Source: Elysia crispata (taxonomy: Eukaryota > Mollusca > Gastropoda > Plakobranchidae). From it: a stretch of 64,000 bases of DNA. Below, one piece after another: positions 1-21,602 of the stretch. The notes beneath the pieces were generated by a model that saw only the letters and a list, made by a program, of their open reading frames with translations, searched no databases and was not told the origin of the DNA. Position 1 is the first letter of the stretch, and the number at the start of each line of letters is the position of its first letter. Both the position numbers and the translations under genes were made by a program. The stretch spans positions 777,501-841,500 of the forward strand of contig JAWDGP010006462.1 in NCBI GenBank assembly GCA_033675545.1. Reading direction: 5' to 3'.

Positions 1-8357
<8,357 letters not shown>

Positions 8358-8470
8358 GCGATTCTTTCTGGAAAAAAACCAGCTGTGTGACATACTTGGT
8401 TGAGAAAATAATTTTGTGGAAAAACAAGGCATGCAAGATTGACACACAGGACAAAACAAGTCTTAGGTTT

Positions 8471-8501
<31 letters not shown>

Positions 8502-8525
8502 GACATGCATCAGTCTGGCAGAAGA

Positions 8526-8531
8526 AATAAA
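8526..8531 (+). promoter_or_regulatory. Poly(A) signal of the TRPC gene
   Basis: A canonical AATAAA lies about 170 nt after the TRPC stop codon and is followed within 20-40 nt by GT-rich sequence (GTTTGTGTTTGACGTGTG), the usual layout of a cleavage site. The 3' UTR would then be 8358 to about 8550, including a T-tract of over 20 bases at about 8479-8501. Confidence 0.6.
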
Positions 8532-8592
8532 CACGATGGTGCCAAGTTTGTGTTTGACGTGTGATTTATTTTGGTTTCCACAGTTTACAATT

Positions 8593-8632
<40 letters not shown>

Positions 8633-8687
8633 CCCATGAGACAGTTCTATTTAAATGAAAAAATTGGGAAATTAATGTACAAATATA

Positions 8688-8803
<116 letters not shown>

Positions 8804-9380
8804 TTTAAAATAGAACCGATGTAATATTTCACTGTACGAATGACAAATTTGCTTTGTTTTAACATATCGGCATGTACTTTAAAAGAACCTGCACTTATCA
8901 AACCTCATGAATCTCCAAGGTCAAATATTTTGGAGTTAATGGGATAAAGCAAAAACTAGTTGCATTTAATAAGTTACTTTTTTACCCTCAACTCTGTTGT
9001 GCAAGGAGAGAGGCAGCCTTTTGTTGTAAGTTTTTACTTGTTGCTTCGATTGCTTGTTTATCTTTTCTCACTACATTTTGTATTTGGTTGTCCCATTTAG
9101 TAAGGACACTGTTAGATTGTCTAAAAGTTGAAATGTTATAACATTTGCCCTTGTATCCATACATTAATATCCTTTCACACCTTAATTAATATTAATCAGG
9201 GGATATGAATTAATAAATATAGCCCATTATAGGCTACTCTCTGATTCTCACTGGATCCTCCCTACTGCAGCAACTATTACTAATACCAGATTGGTACCCA
9301 GGTACAAAATTTCTATGTGTAATGAATTGAAGATACGTTTCAGCCAGTAAGCCTACATTTTTAGGCTCTATCTCAATAAT

Positions 9381-10109
9381 TATTCAAGTGGTGATAAACA
9401 ATTTTGTTTCGTGCATTGCAGTGCAATGCATTTTCTGTGATTAAAAAAAAAGTCCAAGACCTTATAAATAATTCTTCGCTATTCTATTTAACTTATATAT
9501 ATCCACTTTAAATGTGCAGCTTGACTGTTTATCCTGTTATGTTCTCCAACTACTTAAATTTATTTCAGAACCTAGCAAATCAAAAAAGAAAAATTATCAC
9601 ACATGTACAGCCAAAGATTTGATACATGTATGCTATATAAACGAATAAACAGGCTTTTTCTCTGAAGCTAGACTTTGAAAAGATGTTTGATAAAAATATG
9701 TATGAACTTCATTTAAGTACAATTACATTGAACATTTTGTCAATACTTATTCAAGTGGTGATAAACAATTTTGTTTCGTGCATTGCAGTGTAATGCATTT
9801 TCTGTGATAAAAAAAAAGTCCAAGACCTTATAAATAATTCTTCGTTATTCTATTTAACTTATATATATCCACTTTAAATGTGCAGCTTGACTGTTTATCC
9901 TGTTATGTTCTCCAACTACTTAAATTTATTTCAGAACCTAGCAAATCAAAAAAGAAAAATTATTACACATGTACAGCCAAAGATTTGATACATGTATGCT
10001 ATATTAACGAATAAACAGGCTTTTTCTCTGAAGCTAGACTTTGAAAAGATGTTTGATAAAAATATGTATGAACTACATTTAAGTACAATTACATTGTACA
10101 TTTTGTCAA
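9381..10109 (+). repeat. Tandem direct duplication, unit about 365 bp
   Basis: Segment 9381-9745 (starting TATTCAAGTGGTGATAAACA) is repeated at 9748-10109 with only scattered substitutions and a 1-nt change in an A run. No reading frame spans the units, so this looks like a recent local duplication in the TRPC-TAF7 spacer rather than a mobile element. Confidence 0.92.
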
Positions 10110-11724
10110 ACAAAATTCACCTACCCACATGATGTAAACAGATTTATATTTATCAAATCATACAACATTTGTTTGTTTTTTTTAATTGCAAAGGTTTCGT
10201 AATTATTATAACTAATTCATTAAACACGTAGAGCATTTCATCAAATAAAAACTTTGCGGGTTAGCATTTATCTTTATCTTTTGTTCCTATCTTTTTTTCT
10301 TTTTTAATTCTATGCCTTGCAATTTTGTGATTTTATGACATAATAAGCAGAAAATAGACCATTAAAGGAGGCTTTCCAAGCATCTACATTGTACTTTTAA
10401 AATTCTTATCTAGTAGGAAAAGAGAACAGTTAATTTGATTTCCTTTGAAGATACAAAAAAAAATTGCCAGTTTCAATCTCAGGATTCCTGTGATACTTTT
10501 CATATCTGATAATGACAACAAATTCTTGTGAAGTTTCAGATTAAAAATTATTTTGCTGTTCCATGTTCATAATAATATTTCAATATTTACATGTATATCT
10601 TAGTTCATTTCACCAAATAAGTGCAATATTACATACATCAAAATATATCAATGAACAAACTGCCTCTTGCCACCTCAATAAAGGCAATAGCATATCAACT
10701 GCCATAGACATAAACAGTTAGAATTAAATTTCAATATATTATTGTTTTGCTTTGAATACATGTCTGCAGTTGTGTTGGTTTTATTTTTGTTTGTTGTTTT
10801 TTTTTTAATCATATATCAAGATGCCCCTTTTTCCTTCCCTCTTGTTTATATTGAACTGTAAGTGGATGAGTTTGACTTTGCATGAACCTCTTTGAATGTG
10901 GTAAAAGCTAAACTCTATGGTGCAACTGATACATGCATAAACAGTTCTCAAGGAAAAATCCTTGTGGTACACCCTACTATGAATTATGTTCTTGAAATAC
11001 TGCAAACATTCATTAAACGTCCGCTTCTGAGCTTCTTTTTCACTTGGAGATACAATATTCTAGTCATCTATATAATATTGTATCATACATCTGAGATTGT
11101 TTTTCTATTAATAAGTGAATATTTTGAAAACCTAGCAGCAAATGCACTTTCTTTTTTTTTAAATAATTGTTTAGAGCATTTGTGGATAAAATAATGTAGT
11201 CTTTGCTAGCATTGCAAACTAACTTTGTGAAGTTTTTAAGTAGAAAACCAATCAGGCACATGCAGTATACATATATAGAATGGGAGAAAAGCAAAAACAA
11301 AATATCCTCCAGGATGGAATAAAAAAGAATTGTTATGTGTTACTACTTGGCAATCCATGTTCTAAACATCTTCAAAATTGGAATTGCAAATCAATCAAAA
11401 TACCAAGATTTGTAATGCTGCTAAATTGCTGATAGGAGAGGAAACATTTGTAAAAAATGTGAGAAACCGGCTATTCTGTTTTCTCATAACATACACTCAA
11501 CTTTTCATACAATACATATTAAAAAGCTAGGAAGAGAACTAAAGAAAATTTTTGCTTTAATTTTTTGTGATTCTTTTATTGCATGTACATTTAATAGCAA
11601 TGGAAACAATAAACATGGCTGTTTGATCGTAGACAATTTCTCTACAACATAAAAAATACTATAAAAAAAAACTCTTACACCACACAAATATATATGTCTT
11701 TTTTTTAAGGAGTAAATGTTGAAT

Positions 11725-11760
11725 AGAGAGAGAGAGACAGAGACAGAGAGAAAAAGAGAG

Positions 11761-11848
<88 letters not shown>
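11725..11848. repeat. (GA)n microsatellite
   Basis: About 90 bp of pure AG preceded by imperfect GAGACAGAG units. Confidence 0.97.
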
Positions 11849-11852
<4 letters not shown>

Positions 11853-12084
11853 AGTTACACTTGAGCTATGTGAAGAGTTATGTTTGATTTCCTTATTATT
11901 TGAACATAGATCTAGATAGGGAAAGGAGAATGATTGTAGGCTGCTTTTTAGCACTAGTTTTGCCTTTGAAGAGTAGAGCTCAAGCAGCCCTGAGAAAATA
12001 ATTTTTTTTTTATATTTCGTGATATTTTAATCCATGTTTTAGACTAAGGTCTAACAATTTGGACTATAATATATTACTCTTCTT

Positions 12085-12090
12085 TTTATT
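12085..12090 (-). promoter_or_regulatory. Candidate TAF7 poly(A) signal
   Basis: TTTATT on the plus strand reads AATAAA on the minus strand, about 460 nt past the TAF7 stop. The 3' context is only moderately U-rich, and other AATAAA-like sites exist further on. Confidence 0.3.
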
Positions 12091-12548
12091 TGTCATTTCT
12101 GTACAGTTTATTGCTGGTTTATAACAATCAAACATCACTCTAAGCTGTTATCATAAATGTATTTCTTTCATTCTGTTCAAAGAATACATGAAATTCTGTC
12201 CTCTGCATGATTCCAAATTTTTGCCACAAAATTATAATGAAACAGCACACATCTGCTCCTTCAAAAAATGAGTCAGTCTAGACATTTGTAAGAAGCATTG
12301 ATGAATGTTGATACTGGCAAAGACAGGACAAATTGCTGCAATTAGTGTCAGTTGTAGGTACCTGCTGATATGCTCAGCAGAACAAGCATTCAATGAGGCT
12401 ATCTTTCAAAGCCATAGTCGATGCCACTGGTACTTTTGAAGATATTGCATTTACTCCTATGGCACATCTTTGCACCTTTGTCTTGCCATGATTAGAAAGA
12501 TAAAAAGTCGCATTCTTTGTTGGCAGTGAGCTACGATATCCTTCTTCC

Positions 12549-15500
12549 TCATTGATTCAACATGGCTGATAAAATTTCCATCTATGGAATGAAAAAGTAA
12601 ATATTAATTATAATAAATAAAGATAAACTGTTGTTGCTGCAACAGTAGTTTGCATATACATAATTCTATTGTGCCAGTTTTATGGTACATATTTTTAAAC
12701 AGCTGAAACCTATTACTTTGTTTCATAACAGGACTGGAACAGTGCATTCAAAAACATTAAAAAGAAGATAAACACAGGCAGCCTATGAGTTTGTATTTCA
12801 AAAATGATAGACATTGCTCGAGGAATTCAGAATTTATCAGTCTGAATTTTTATGCTTTCATAAAAAATAGTTTTTTTTTTTATATTTTTCACTCATGGAA
12901 ATTAAAATGGCTTTCTGGTATGTTATGACAGTGGACTCTTCTAATTCCTAATGGGTTGGCTTCAAGTTTCTTTGTTTATTTTTTACTTATTATTAAACAA
13001 ACTTTTTTTTTAGATCTTACCTCACGTTCTTTTTCTGTTTCCTCTTGAACAATTTTATTCAAATTTTGCTGCATTTCTCCCTATATATTTGGAAATAAAC
13101 AAACAAAGAAGATTAAAAACAGAATCATAAAACTCTACATCCTGCTTTAATTGGAGCAGCAGATCATCTCTTGCTTTCCCAAACAGCTTTGGGTTCACAG
13201 AGGATTCAGTCTTCATAGTTGATTTGTAGCCTAGATGGTAACATTTTTTTTTTCAAGAATGTGTGACAGAGTAAAATAAAAAAAAAAAAAAAAAACCCAG
13301 ATATGAACAGGAATCTTTTTTAAAAAATATTTAAAAGATTAAAATAAGCGTTGATCTGGTCTTGTCCTTGAGGCATATTTATCTCAAATAAGTGTGTGAG
13401 GATAATTTTTCTCATCAGAACTAGGAAATTTGGAGACTTGAAAGTATCTTTAATTACCCAATGTCACAAATTGCATTACAATTTAAGTTTGTAATGACAG
13501 CTGCTTCTCTAGGGCAAAAATTTACCAATTTTCTATTAGGACTAATCTAAAATTTTCATTTATAAAAAATGTATTACATCAGAATTTTTCTTTCTTCAGG
13601 TCATCTCAATTTACATCTAAGAGTTCCCCTCTTCCAGTGCCAAGCTTTTATATATTAAGAAGTAATTCTATGAAAAATGGCTCAGTCTCACCTTCTCTGC
13701 TGCATCACTGTCAAGAGTAGCCAGCTGATCTTCCTCATGGCTTCTCCTCTCCCTGATCTCCTCAAGTTGCTTTTCTAACTCAGACAATTTTTCCTGCAAC
13801 TCAGCTTCATTGGTAAAAAAAATTACATTGACTTAACATTAACAAGTTAAAAAATATATTTTTTGTTTTTCTGATACTAGCTTATTTTATGTCAAAGAGC
13901 GCTAATAATGTAAGTGAAAGGACACTGACCTCTATTTTGAGAAAAAACAAAAACATATTTTCTAACCTTCTTTAAGGTTTTAAGGCTTGCCTTATTGAAG
14001 AGAAACTACGCGTGAAATTCCCAACTTTACCGACTCATTATCAGTAATTGCTTTGTCCAGTGCAACATGTCACTTTTATCCTAAACAATATTTCAAAGCA
14101 TTATATATCTGCTTGTAACTGAATGTAAGTATCAGATATGCAAACTAGAGAACATTTTCATGTCTGCAGAGTTTCTAAAAAAAAGCACTGGAATCCACTA
14201 TCATTTTAAATTGACATGTTAAAGAGTACAATCACAGTATCAGATTGCAGAGGCAAAATGACATTATAGTTAACACACCTGTTTCTGAGTCAGTCATTCC
14301 TCCCTCTGTTCCCTCGCCTGCCCTGTCTCCAGCACTCCCTGCCCCTGGACCCTTAGGGGTTGTTGGACCACGGGATGCCTCATCCTCTCCACTGTCCATG
14401 ATATTAATATCTTTTTCATCCTCTTCCTCTTCTTCTGACGAGCTCACCTCACCAAAAAATGAGACTAGAAAGATAAACAGAGAGAGTTGAAACTTACCAC
14501 CATACTCAAACAAGTGTCAGCACATATAAATCTTTCTTTAAGAGGTATTTTGCTATAAAAGCTAAGGTGGTGCTAAGCTCTATATTTCAATTGCCACAGC
14601 TTTTTTTTTTATACAGCCTGTTTGAAATGTTAAGCAGGCTGTATGAAAATAATGCAAAAATGATATAGACACCAAGAAAATTCATTTCGAGAAAAAAAAA
14701 TATGTGTCTCTTTAGCTTTACCTTATGTTTAATTATAAACTTATGAAATTTTTTTATTACAAAAGATGTAGAAAAGAAAGCGTTCTATGAATTGAATCTA
14801 TAGGGCAACAAAAAAAAATAATTCTAAAATGAATTTATTAATTTTAGTTTAGGAAAAAAGGTTTAGGTGTTAAAATCTACTAAGAAGCTTCCGTCAGAAA
14901 CTGTTTATTTAATATTTGGAACTCCATGCACCATGCCAAGGAAATCAAATTATTGCTATCAGCACATACCAACATCTAAAGAAGTAATTGTCTCTGCACC
15001 ATTGATCTTTGAATCAGATGCCATGGGGTCTAATGCCTGAACAAGAGAAAAATAAAAAAATTATGTGATGCTTCTTCTCTATAAGTATTGAAAACAGATA
15101 AATATTGAAATTGATTTTCCTTTCTTTTCTTCTAAAGCTAGAAAAAAGCTAGTTTTGAACACTATTTTAACATCTTTACAGTACATTAACACAGTTATGA
15201 TAAAAAAAGATAAAAACAGTAGAAAACATTGAAATATTTTACGTAATTTAAAGTTCAGAATTTCTTGGCTTAAAATTTGAAGTACAAAAATGTTGGTAAC
15301 CAATTGCAATTTAAAAGGTAAAAAGCTTATTAGTAAGAAATTAAGATTTCAATAAAATGAAGTTTGCATCAGCAATTCAGGCTTCTCTTTAGACAAAAAG
15401 TCTTTGTATTATTTTTTCTTTTTAAATTCGGAAAAATGTGTCTTTAGGACTAATGTAAAATATAAAGCTAGATTTACCTGAGATGTCCCAGAATCAGACA

Positions 15501-18500
15501 GTGACTTCTCATCATCTATAATAATTTCGTATTTCACCTCTATAGCTTCAGAATCATAGCGGAACAATCTCCTCACTTCTTTTTCCACCTCTGGTTGATC
15601 CATGTACTGAAGACGAAAGTGAAAATGTCCATCACATATGATGACATGATTGCATATTATACATTCAACGCATTACAAATTTGTCAAATCCAATCTTGAT
15701 CATAAGCAATGCCAATGACTGACATATCTATGAGTTATAAATAAGATCTTAAGTGTAACCTCTCTTTTCCGATATAAAAAAAAAGTATTTTTTAAAATTG
15801 AATCTCAAAAGGAAGTATGAGTGTGCTTCAATTAAAAACAATATGCCATTAATTAGTATTTATCAGTTTGACATTCTGACGTTTTTGGCCCAATCACATA
15901 TGAAGTGTTATTGTTGCTTAAAGAGATTCATAGGGATTGCAATCATTATATAACATGCGATATTAGATTGAAACAAGTTCAACATGTATGCTATTACTCT
16001 GTTACATTTCAATTGAATCAAATACCTTCTTTTTTAGAGTTTTTCTGAATCTTCTTTTCCTCACATTCTTCAAAGGGGCTGTCACTGCAATGATGGAAAT
16101 TCAAAATACTCTCTCAGAGTAGTTTTTTATTTTATTAAATAGAATATTTGGTGAAAGACTCCGAGGTTCTTCAATTAATTAAAATATTTTTTTTAAAAAA
16201 AGAACATAAGAGTAAAAGTAAGAGTGGAGTGGGGCGAGGTAAGACACAGAAAATTTCACAAATAAATTGGAATGTTACTTTGTCTTTTTGAGAGGTTTAT
16301 ACAGCCACGTTATTATCTATCAAATCATTTTTGAGTTTACAACAGCCATAGACTATTTCCACAAATACTTTTACCTAGAACATACTAAGAAACATTGAAG
16401 GAAACCTTTTCTTAAATCTTTAGCTTTTTAATAAGTGAAAATCACTTACACCCATGATTCAAGACAAACTTTTTGTCCTTATCCTTTTTTCTAGGGGGTT
16501 CTGTGTCATCTTTACTCCACTCTTCTTCTGTTTTACATACAAGCATCTGAAGATAAATTTGATAAATAGCGATAGGCTTCACACACTGATTTAAAAAAAA
16601 AATGAAATAAATATATTTAGCTTATGTAATAATGAATTGATGGGGCAAAACTAGTGAAGGGGAAAAAAAAATAAAAATTAAAAAGATTTTTTTAAGTACA
16701 TTAAAAATTTCCAAAGGATGCAAAAAAGAAAGGTCGATTTTCAAAATTTCAAAATGTGAGAAATCCAGAGCACCTGAGGCATATGTCCCACTTAAAAGTG
16801 TAAATAAGAGCCCATTCAATGTGTAAATTAAAAATTTTCAAAGGAGACAAAAGAGTAAAAGCCAATTTTTAAAATTTCAAAATGTGAGGAATCCAGAGCA
16901 CCTAAGGCATATGTCTCACTTAAAAGCCCATTTAATGTATACTTTTCTTTTATTATTATTATTTATGGCCATTTACTTAAGTTTCTCAAATTAATATTTA
17001 AAAAGTTTTGTACACAGAAATATGAGGGTATAATTTTATAATGTCTTAAAGGGAAGAAAATTCATTATTATGTATCAAAGTCACAAAGTGTCTAAATTCT
17101 GAGTTTGATTTTCACCTGACAAATATCTGCAGTCTTGTAAAATGTCTTTTTGTCCACAGTTTTCATGGATTCAATAATTGCAGGCAAATCCAAAAGCTGG
17201 AATAAATACATTATGCAAAATTAATCACACATGAAAGTTCAATTATAATGTTTTGCTACATGCATGAACTTGTAACAAGAATATAGATGCTGAGTCTACC
17301 TTAGTCACTTTGAGCATTTCATATTGTTTGTATTGTTAAGTTACAACTTAAGCTAATTAACTTAAAAAAAAAAAATGCTCCTTTCTTCCTGTAATGGGTG
17401 TTATCTCCTTCAGCTTTGAGAATTTTGTCATAAAAAAATGAAGAAAGAGATTATTAATTATTGTTTTGATTAGACCATTAGGTGTCTATAATGGCATGTG
17501 CTTATAAATAATGACTGAAAGATATTAGGATTGTTTGCTTTTGGATACAATAAAAAAGAACTTTACAAATCAAGCACCATTATTGTCATTCCATATTTAT
17601 AAAGGTTTCCCAAAAGAAGATAGAAAGTAAAACGAATTGGAAATAAGTTGGGTAACAGAAACACAATCAATGAAGTGGTGTTACAGTCTCAGTGTACAGC
17701 ACACAATGCATTGCATCAGGCAAGCAAATACTAGACTGTATCTTGGACCCTCAATCGCCTTTTTTAGGTTGAGATGAAAATTACCTTTGCAAAATAAATT
17801 TCAGAACCATATCGAACTCTCCCATGTCTCATATCTGGCTCCAACTCAATACTGAGTTTATCTTTTAATTGAACATTTGAAGTCTCTTTTAGGTCTTCGT
17901 GTAGCTGGGCTGCTGATTCCTGAGAGTAAAAATGTAAAAACCTTATAAAAATAAAAGGTGCAGGTTCCATCAATATCTTTTGCTGTAGTGATTTGATACT
18001 AAGTATTGTCATCAGGATCCTAACCTGAGGAAAGCAAATTCGCAATTGGTTCTAGATTTCTATCACTATTTTCAATCATTAAAGAATCGCATTTGGAAGT
18101 TGTATACTTACCTTGTTACACTCTATCAGTCTATGATTTACTATTCTACCAGTTTACCAGGACAATTGCAAAAATAAAAGGCTAGTACAGTGCAATAATA
18201 TTCTTTTTGGTTCATTATGATTGTGCTTCAGCGCAAAGGGTTGACGTTACTGCGCCCAGTACAACATTAAACAATAGATGTTCTATCAAGCACTATAAAG
18301 TTGATAGAAAAAAGAAATTGCTTTAGTCATATGAACCTTATCAAAAACTAAGCATTTTACAACATCCTAAATTTAATTCAGTTTTCAAAGTTATTATCAG
18401 CCTAAAATCTTAACACATCTTTCAAGCATGGGTACTTGTAATGTATCCACTTACTGGTGGCAAACGTAAGATGAATTGCTGCTCTTGATCAAACACTTCT

Positions 18501-18550
18501 GGTAGTGTTATAGTAATAGGTTCTTTCTTTTTGGCTGCTTTGTTTGACAT
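12549..18550 (-). CDS. TAF7: TAF7, transcription initiation factor TFIID subunit 7 (complete)
   Basis: Subunit of nuclear TFIID. In known orthologues it binds TAF1 and restrains its acetyltransferase activity during preinitiation complex assembly. Coding exons in transcript order: 18550-18455, 17919-17785, 17196-17116, 16546-16450, 16084-16026, 15606-15478, 15036-14970, 14464-14279, 13804-13692, 13080-13021, 12581-12549 (stop 12551-12549). The phases join to 1056 nt, 351 residues, against 349 in human TAF7. Domains: the TAFII55 N-terminal domain spans residues ~24-190, with [75 protein letters not shown] and DVEKEV-like [12 protein letters not shown]. An acidic [17 protein letters not shown] stretch follows at about 230-250, then a charged coiled coil (285-345). 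The exon 13692-13804 uses an AAG acceptor. Ten introns interrupt the coding region. Confidence 0.97.
14611..14644. repeat. Short hairpin in TAF7 intron
   Basis: ATACAGCCTG (14611-14620) pairs perfectly with CAGGCTGTAT (14635-14644) around a 14-nt loop. It is intronic; no function is evident. Confidence 0.6.
16699..16941. repeat. Tandem duplication of about 120 bp in a TAF7 intron
   Basis: The unit beginning ATTAAAAATTTCCAAAGGA (16699-16826) recurs at 16827-16941. Both carry the shared core CAAAATGTGAG followed by AATCCAGAGCACCT. The second copy lacks about 12 nt (TGTAAATAAGAG). It lies in the intron between the exons at 16546-16450 and 17196-17116. Confidence 0.88.
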
Positions 18551-19869
18551 CTTATTTGATTGGCAGTGGTCTTGAAATAGAGAAAATTTGAAATTTTCAG
18601 TAAACAAAGATGAAATTATAATAATGCTCACAGCAGACAATCTGCATTAATTGTCTGCCTTAAAGTTGTTTTTTTATGCTGCTCACTCCTAATCCTATTT
18701 TAATGACTATTTTAATTATTAATTTAAGGAATATTTTGAACAAGAAATTTGTACAATAAATGACACCATTTAAGCATATGTTAAAATATATTTCAGTAAG
18801 ATCCATTAAGAGTATCCTGCCAAGATATTACGACTCTAGGTCTGTTTTCTGCTAGTAATGGGTGAAATGGAAATGAAAACTTTAGAGAAAGTTGGCTCCA
18901 GATTTCCCAGTGAGTTTAAAAGACTTTTAAATGACAAAAATAACAAAATGAATTTTACTTAGGATTTACTAGAACATTTGCAGATATCGGCCCAACTTTC
19001 TTTGAGCTTTAAAATAGCATGTTTTTTAATAATTTCGATATGTTGAACACGAATATGAAGGTTTTCTTCAGCGCAAATAAATACTTTTCAAGATATAAGT
19101 ATTTTTGTGTTGCACTATTTCCTGATGTTTGTCCCAGTTCTGTATACCAATCTGTATGCATTTGCATAATATTGTATGCGCCTGCTCCTCTATATTTTTT
19201 AAAACCCGGGGAGTTAGCCTCTGCTCACCCCAGACTCAGGGCATGCGCACAATTTTATACCAGGGTACCACTTTCTAATTCCAAAAGTGAGAACACAGAG
19301 CTAAATGAGTCTCAGTGGGGTAGGAGTAGGACTTACAGTTAAATGCAATTTTTTCCCCTTTTGTGTACATGTGTGCTAATCGCAATGACTTTCACTGCTA
19401 AAAAGGAATTAATCTAGGCAAAAGAACATACAATAAAATAAGGAACTTTTTTTAAGGGAGTTGGGCGGTAATCCACAAATTTGTCAATTTGTTTGGCCAA
19501 TTGAACTCATTATATACTGTACAGATCACAAAATAGAACATTACTGACTGGTTTTCAGCCTTTCAATTTGTTCTTCCTTAAAATTAGTTAAAACAAGGGT
19601 TGTAACCTAGATCTGGACTCAATTAAGATTTAGATCCAATATTTTTCTTTAACATTTACATATAACTATTGGTAACACCAAACTTAGATCTTTATCTTCC
19701 TATGGGAAACGAAATCAGAAATAACATCTAGAAGTAAAGATTTTCTATCAGCTTTCTGAGTTTAAGAGTTGAGTGCAATAGTAATAGAAACTTTACACCA
19801 CTTTTAAATTTGTTTTACGGGTGACAATATTATAGTAATATCTTGGGAATTAGAGCATGATGTGACTCA

Positions 19870-19940
19870 TATAGATCTATCTAATCTAGATCTAGAGAGG
19901 TCTAGATTCTAGATTCTAGATCTTAAGTCTAGATCTAGGT
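19870..19940. repeat. TCTAGATCTAGA-rich cluster in TAF7 first intron
   Basis: Overlapping TCTAGA and AGATCT palindromes occur in a stretch of about 70 nt. A similar run (CTAGATCTAGATCTAGATCT) recurs at 22281-22303. It is a simple palindromic 6-mer repeat, not a coding feature. Confidence 0.6.
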
Positions 19941-20012
19941 AATTTGCCTCGATGTAAATTCTACAAAATGGTGACATTAAAACTTATATCCAGAATGTGA
20001 AAAAAAACATAC

Positions 20013-20150
20013 CTTATCCTAGATTTCTAGGCGATAATGGTGGATTTTGCTGTTGATTTAACAAACTGTAATCAAAATATAATGAGAAAATCAGAAATTG
20101 CCTGAAATGAAGTCGCGTTCTTTACTTCTGTCGTAGTGTAAATTTAGGCA
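20013..20150 (-). other. Probable non-coding first exon and promoter area of TAF7
   Basis: On the minus strand a good donor (AAG/GTATGT, GT at 20012-20011) lies about 1.5 kb upstream of the TAF7 start codon. An acceptor-like CTCTATTTCAAG occurs just 5' of the ATG at 18550. This fits a 5' UTR intron (about 18.58-20.01 kb) and a transcription start near 20.1 kb. No TATA box stands out. The upstream end is a guess. Confidence 0.45.
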
Positions 20151-20699
20151 GAGTGGCCTTCCCCTGTTGATATGTACGATGTTTCATATAGGTAGTATAA
20201 TTTTAATTATACGTAAAATAACAGCAACATTTAAAAGTTTTGTTAAATATTCGTTTGAAAATGTGCAAAATACTCGAGATATTCTCGTACTTCTTTTCAA
20301 TTTTCCTTCTGAAATTTTAGTTGTTTGGAGAAACTAATATTCCCTTGATCTTAAGTCACATTTGATTTGATTGTTGTTTGATACAGCCGCCTTACAATAC
20401 GGTAATCTCAGTGCCCTTTGCATGTCAAACATAAGCCCACCGACTGGTTGGGAGGAACTGAATAGATTAGGCCATAAATTCACCTTCCAACGATCTGAGA
20501 AGAAGGTTCCTACCTGTACGATTAGCCTATAGAGATGACGCTTTAGCTCTTCCTTCCAAAACTTGCTCCGAAAAAGTGGGATTTATACTTACTTTCATGT
20601 AAGCTTAAATTTTTAAAGTTTGACGAGTAATGGTAATGTGAATCATTGATTAGAAATTTGTAGGAGCAAAGTAAACGAAGTATACGAACAATCAATGTG

Positions 20700-20903
20700 T
20701 TATGCTTTTGAGTAGGAATTGGAAGGCGGAGATTGACTAAAATAAAAAGTAGGTAACAGAGTAAAGCCGACCACAGAGAGAAAGTCGTTCGAAGCTGTAC
20801 TTTTCATAGCCGCGTTGTCAGCCGCTACTATCTTGGAAAGTGCTTGTTTGACCCCCTCCACGGAGAAGGCTGTTCCACGAGGCTGTTTGATTACGGTTAA
20901 CAC
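20700..20903 (-). pseudogene. Unrecognised coding-like segment
   Basis: An open frame of 67 codons with balanced composition, including TAFSVEGVKQALSKIVAADN. No family is recognised. It lies near other coding-like fragments at 21.1-21.8 kb and could be an exon or a remnant of a decayed gene or transposon. Chance is not excluded. Confidence 0.2.
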
Positions 20904-21166
20904 TGGGAGCTAGTAGAGATTGTCTTTAAAAGGGCTCGTCATCGGTGGAAACTTTTTTTTTTTTTGGGGGGGGGGAAGCGTCATGGACAGTGTGTTCCCT
21001 ATATTAATTAGGCCAAGATATAGATGGGGAGTTCACAACGACAAAGAGCGAGCATATCTTGATGAATTCCACCATTTTATTAGACAATAAGTCCACCTTG
21101 ATAGATCTAGGTTTCATACCTAGCACTACATGATGAAGATCGTTGAAATATTTGGTTACAGCCCAC

Positions 21167-21400
21167 CACTTGTTAAAGACTTTGTGCAACTGGCACTGGC
21201 CTATTCTTCCAAAGGCGTGACTTGTAGTTAAACAGACAGACTGCTCAGGCAGAAAAATACACATGCAATATTTTAGAAAATTGTTTTGTTTTTGTTTCAC
21301 GTCATCGTTCCTACTCGAGGGACTGAAGACTTGGTGCAACTGGCACATGCCTACTCATCAAAAGGAACAACGTGTAGTAAGACAGACAAACCGACTGCAC
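21167..21400 (+). pseudogene. Pair of tandem coding-like repeats (exon pair or relic)
   Basis: Two similar units about 150 bp apart read KDFVQLALAYSSKGVTCS (from 21176) and EDLVQLAHAYSSKGTTCS (from 21329). Of the twelve differences over 18 codons, about eight are at third positions, which is a coding-type pattern. The right unit ends in a donor-like TA/GTAAGA; in the left unit the equivalent is GTTAAA. The left unit meets a stop immediately, while the right continues for about 37 more codons. The family is not recognised. It may be a duplicated exon or a transposon relic. Confidence 0.35.
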
Positions 21401-21602
21401 AAAAGAAACCGCAAACAAATCAACTGGAAGCAAGTTTCAAAACTGATAGTACTTTCCTAGTGACTGGCATTTTCAATGGAAAATAAACTGCTTGAATCGA
21501 CTGTAATTCAAACTGACAAGACAGCTTTGGGAAGCATTGGAAAAAATGTAGTTTGGATGCTGCCGAAAACGTCTGAGCCGGTCCTTACTGCAGCGTGCCC
21601 AT

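Noticed and set aside
9381-10109. Repeat array resembling CRISPR
   Set aside because: Only two units of about 365 bp with no spacers, in animal DNA.
14245-14490. Plus-strand Ser/Pro-rich frame
   Set aside because: Antisense shadow of the acidic TAF7 exon 14464-14279.
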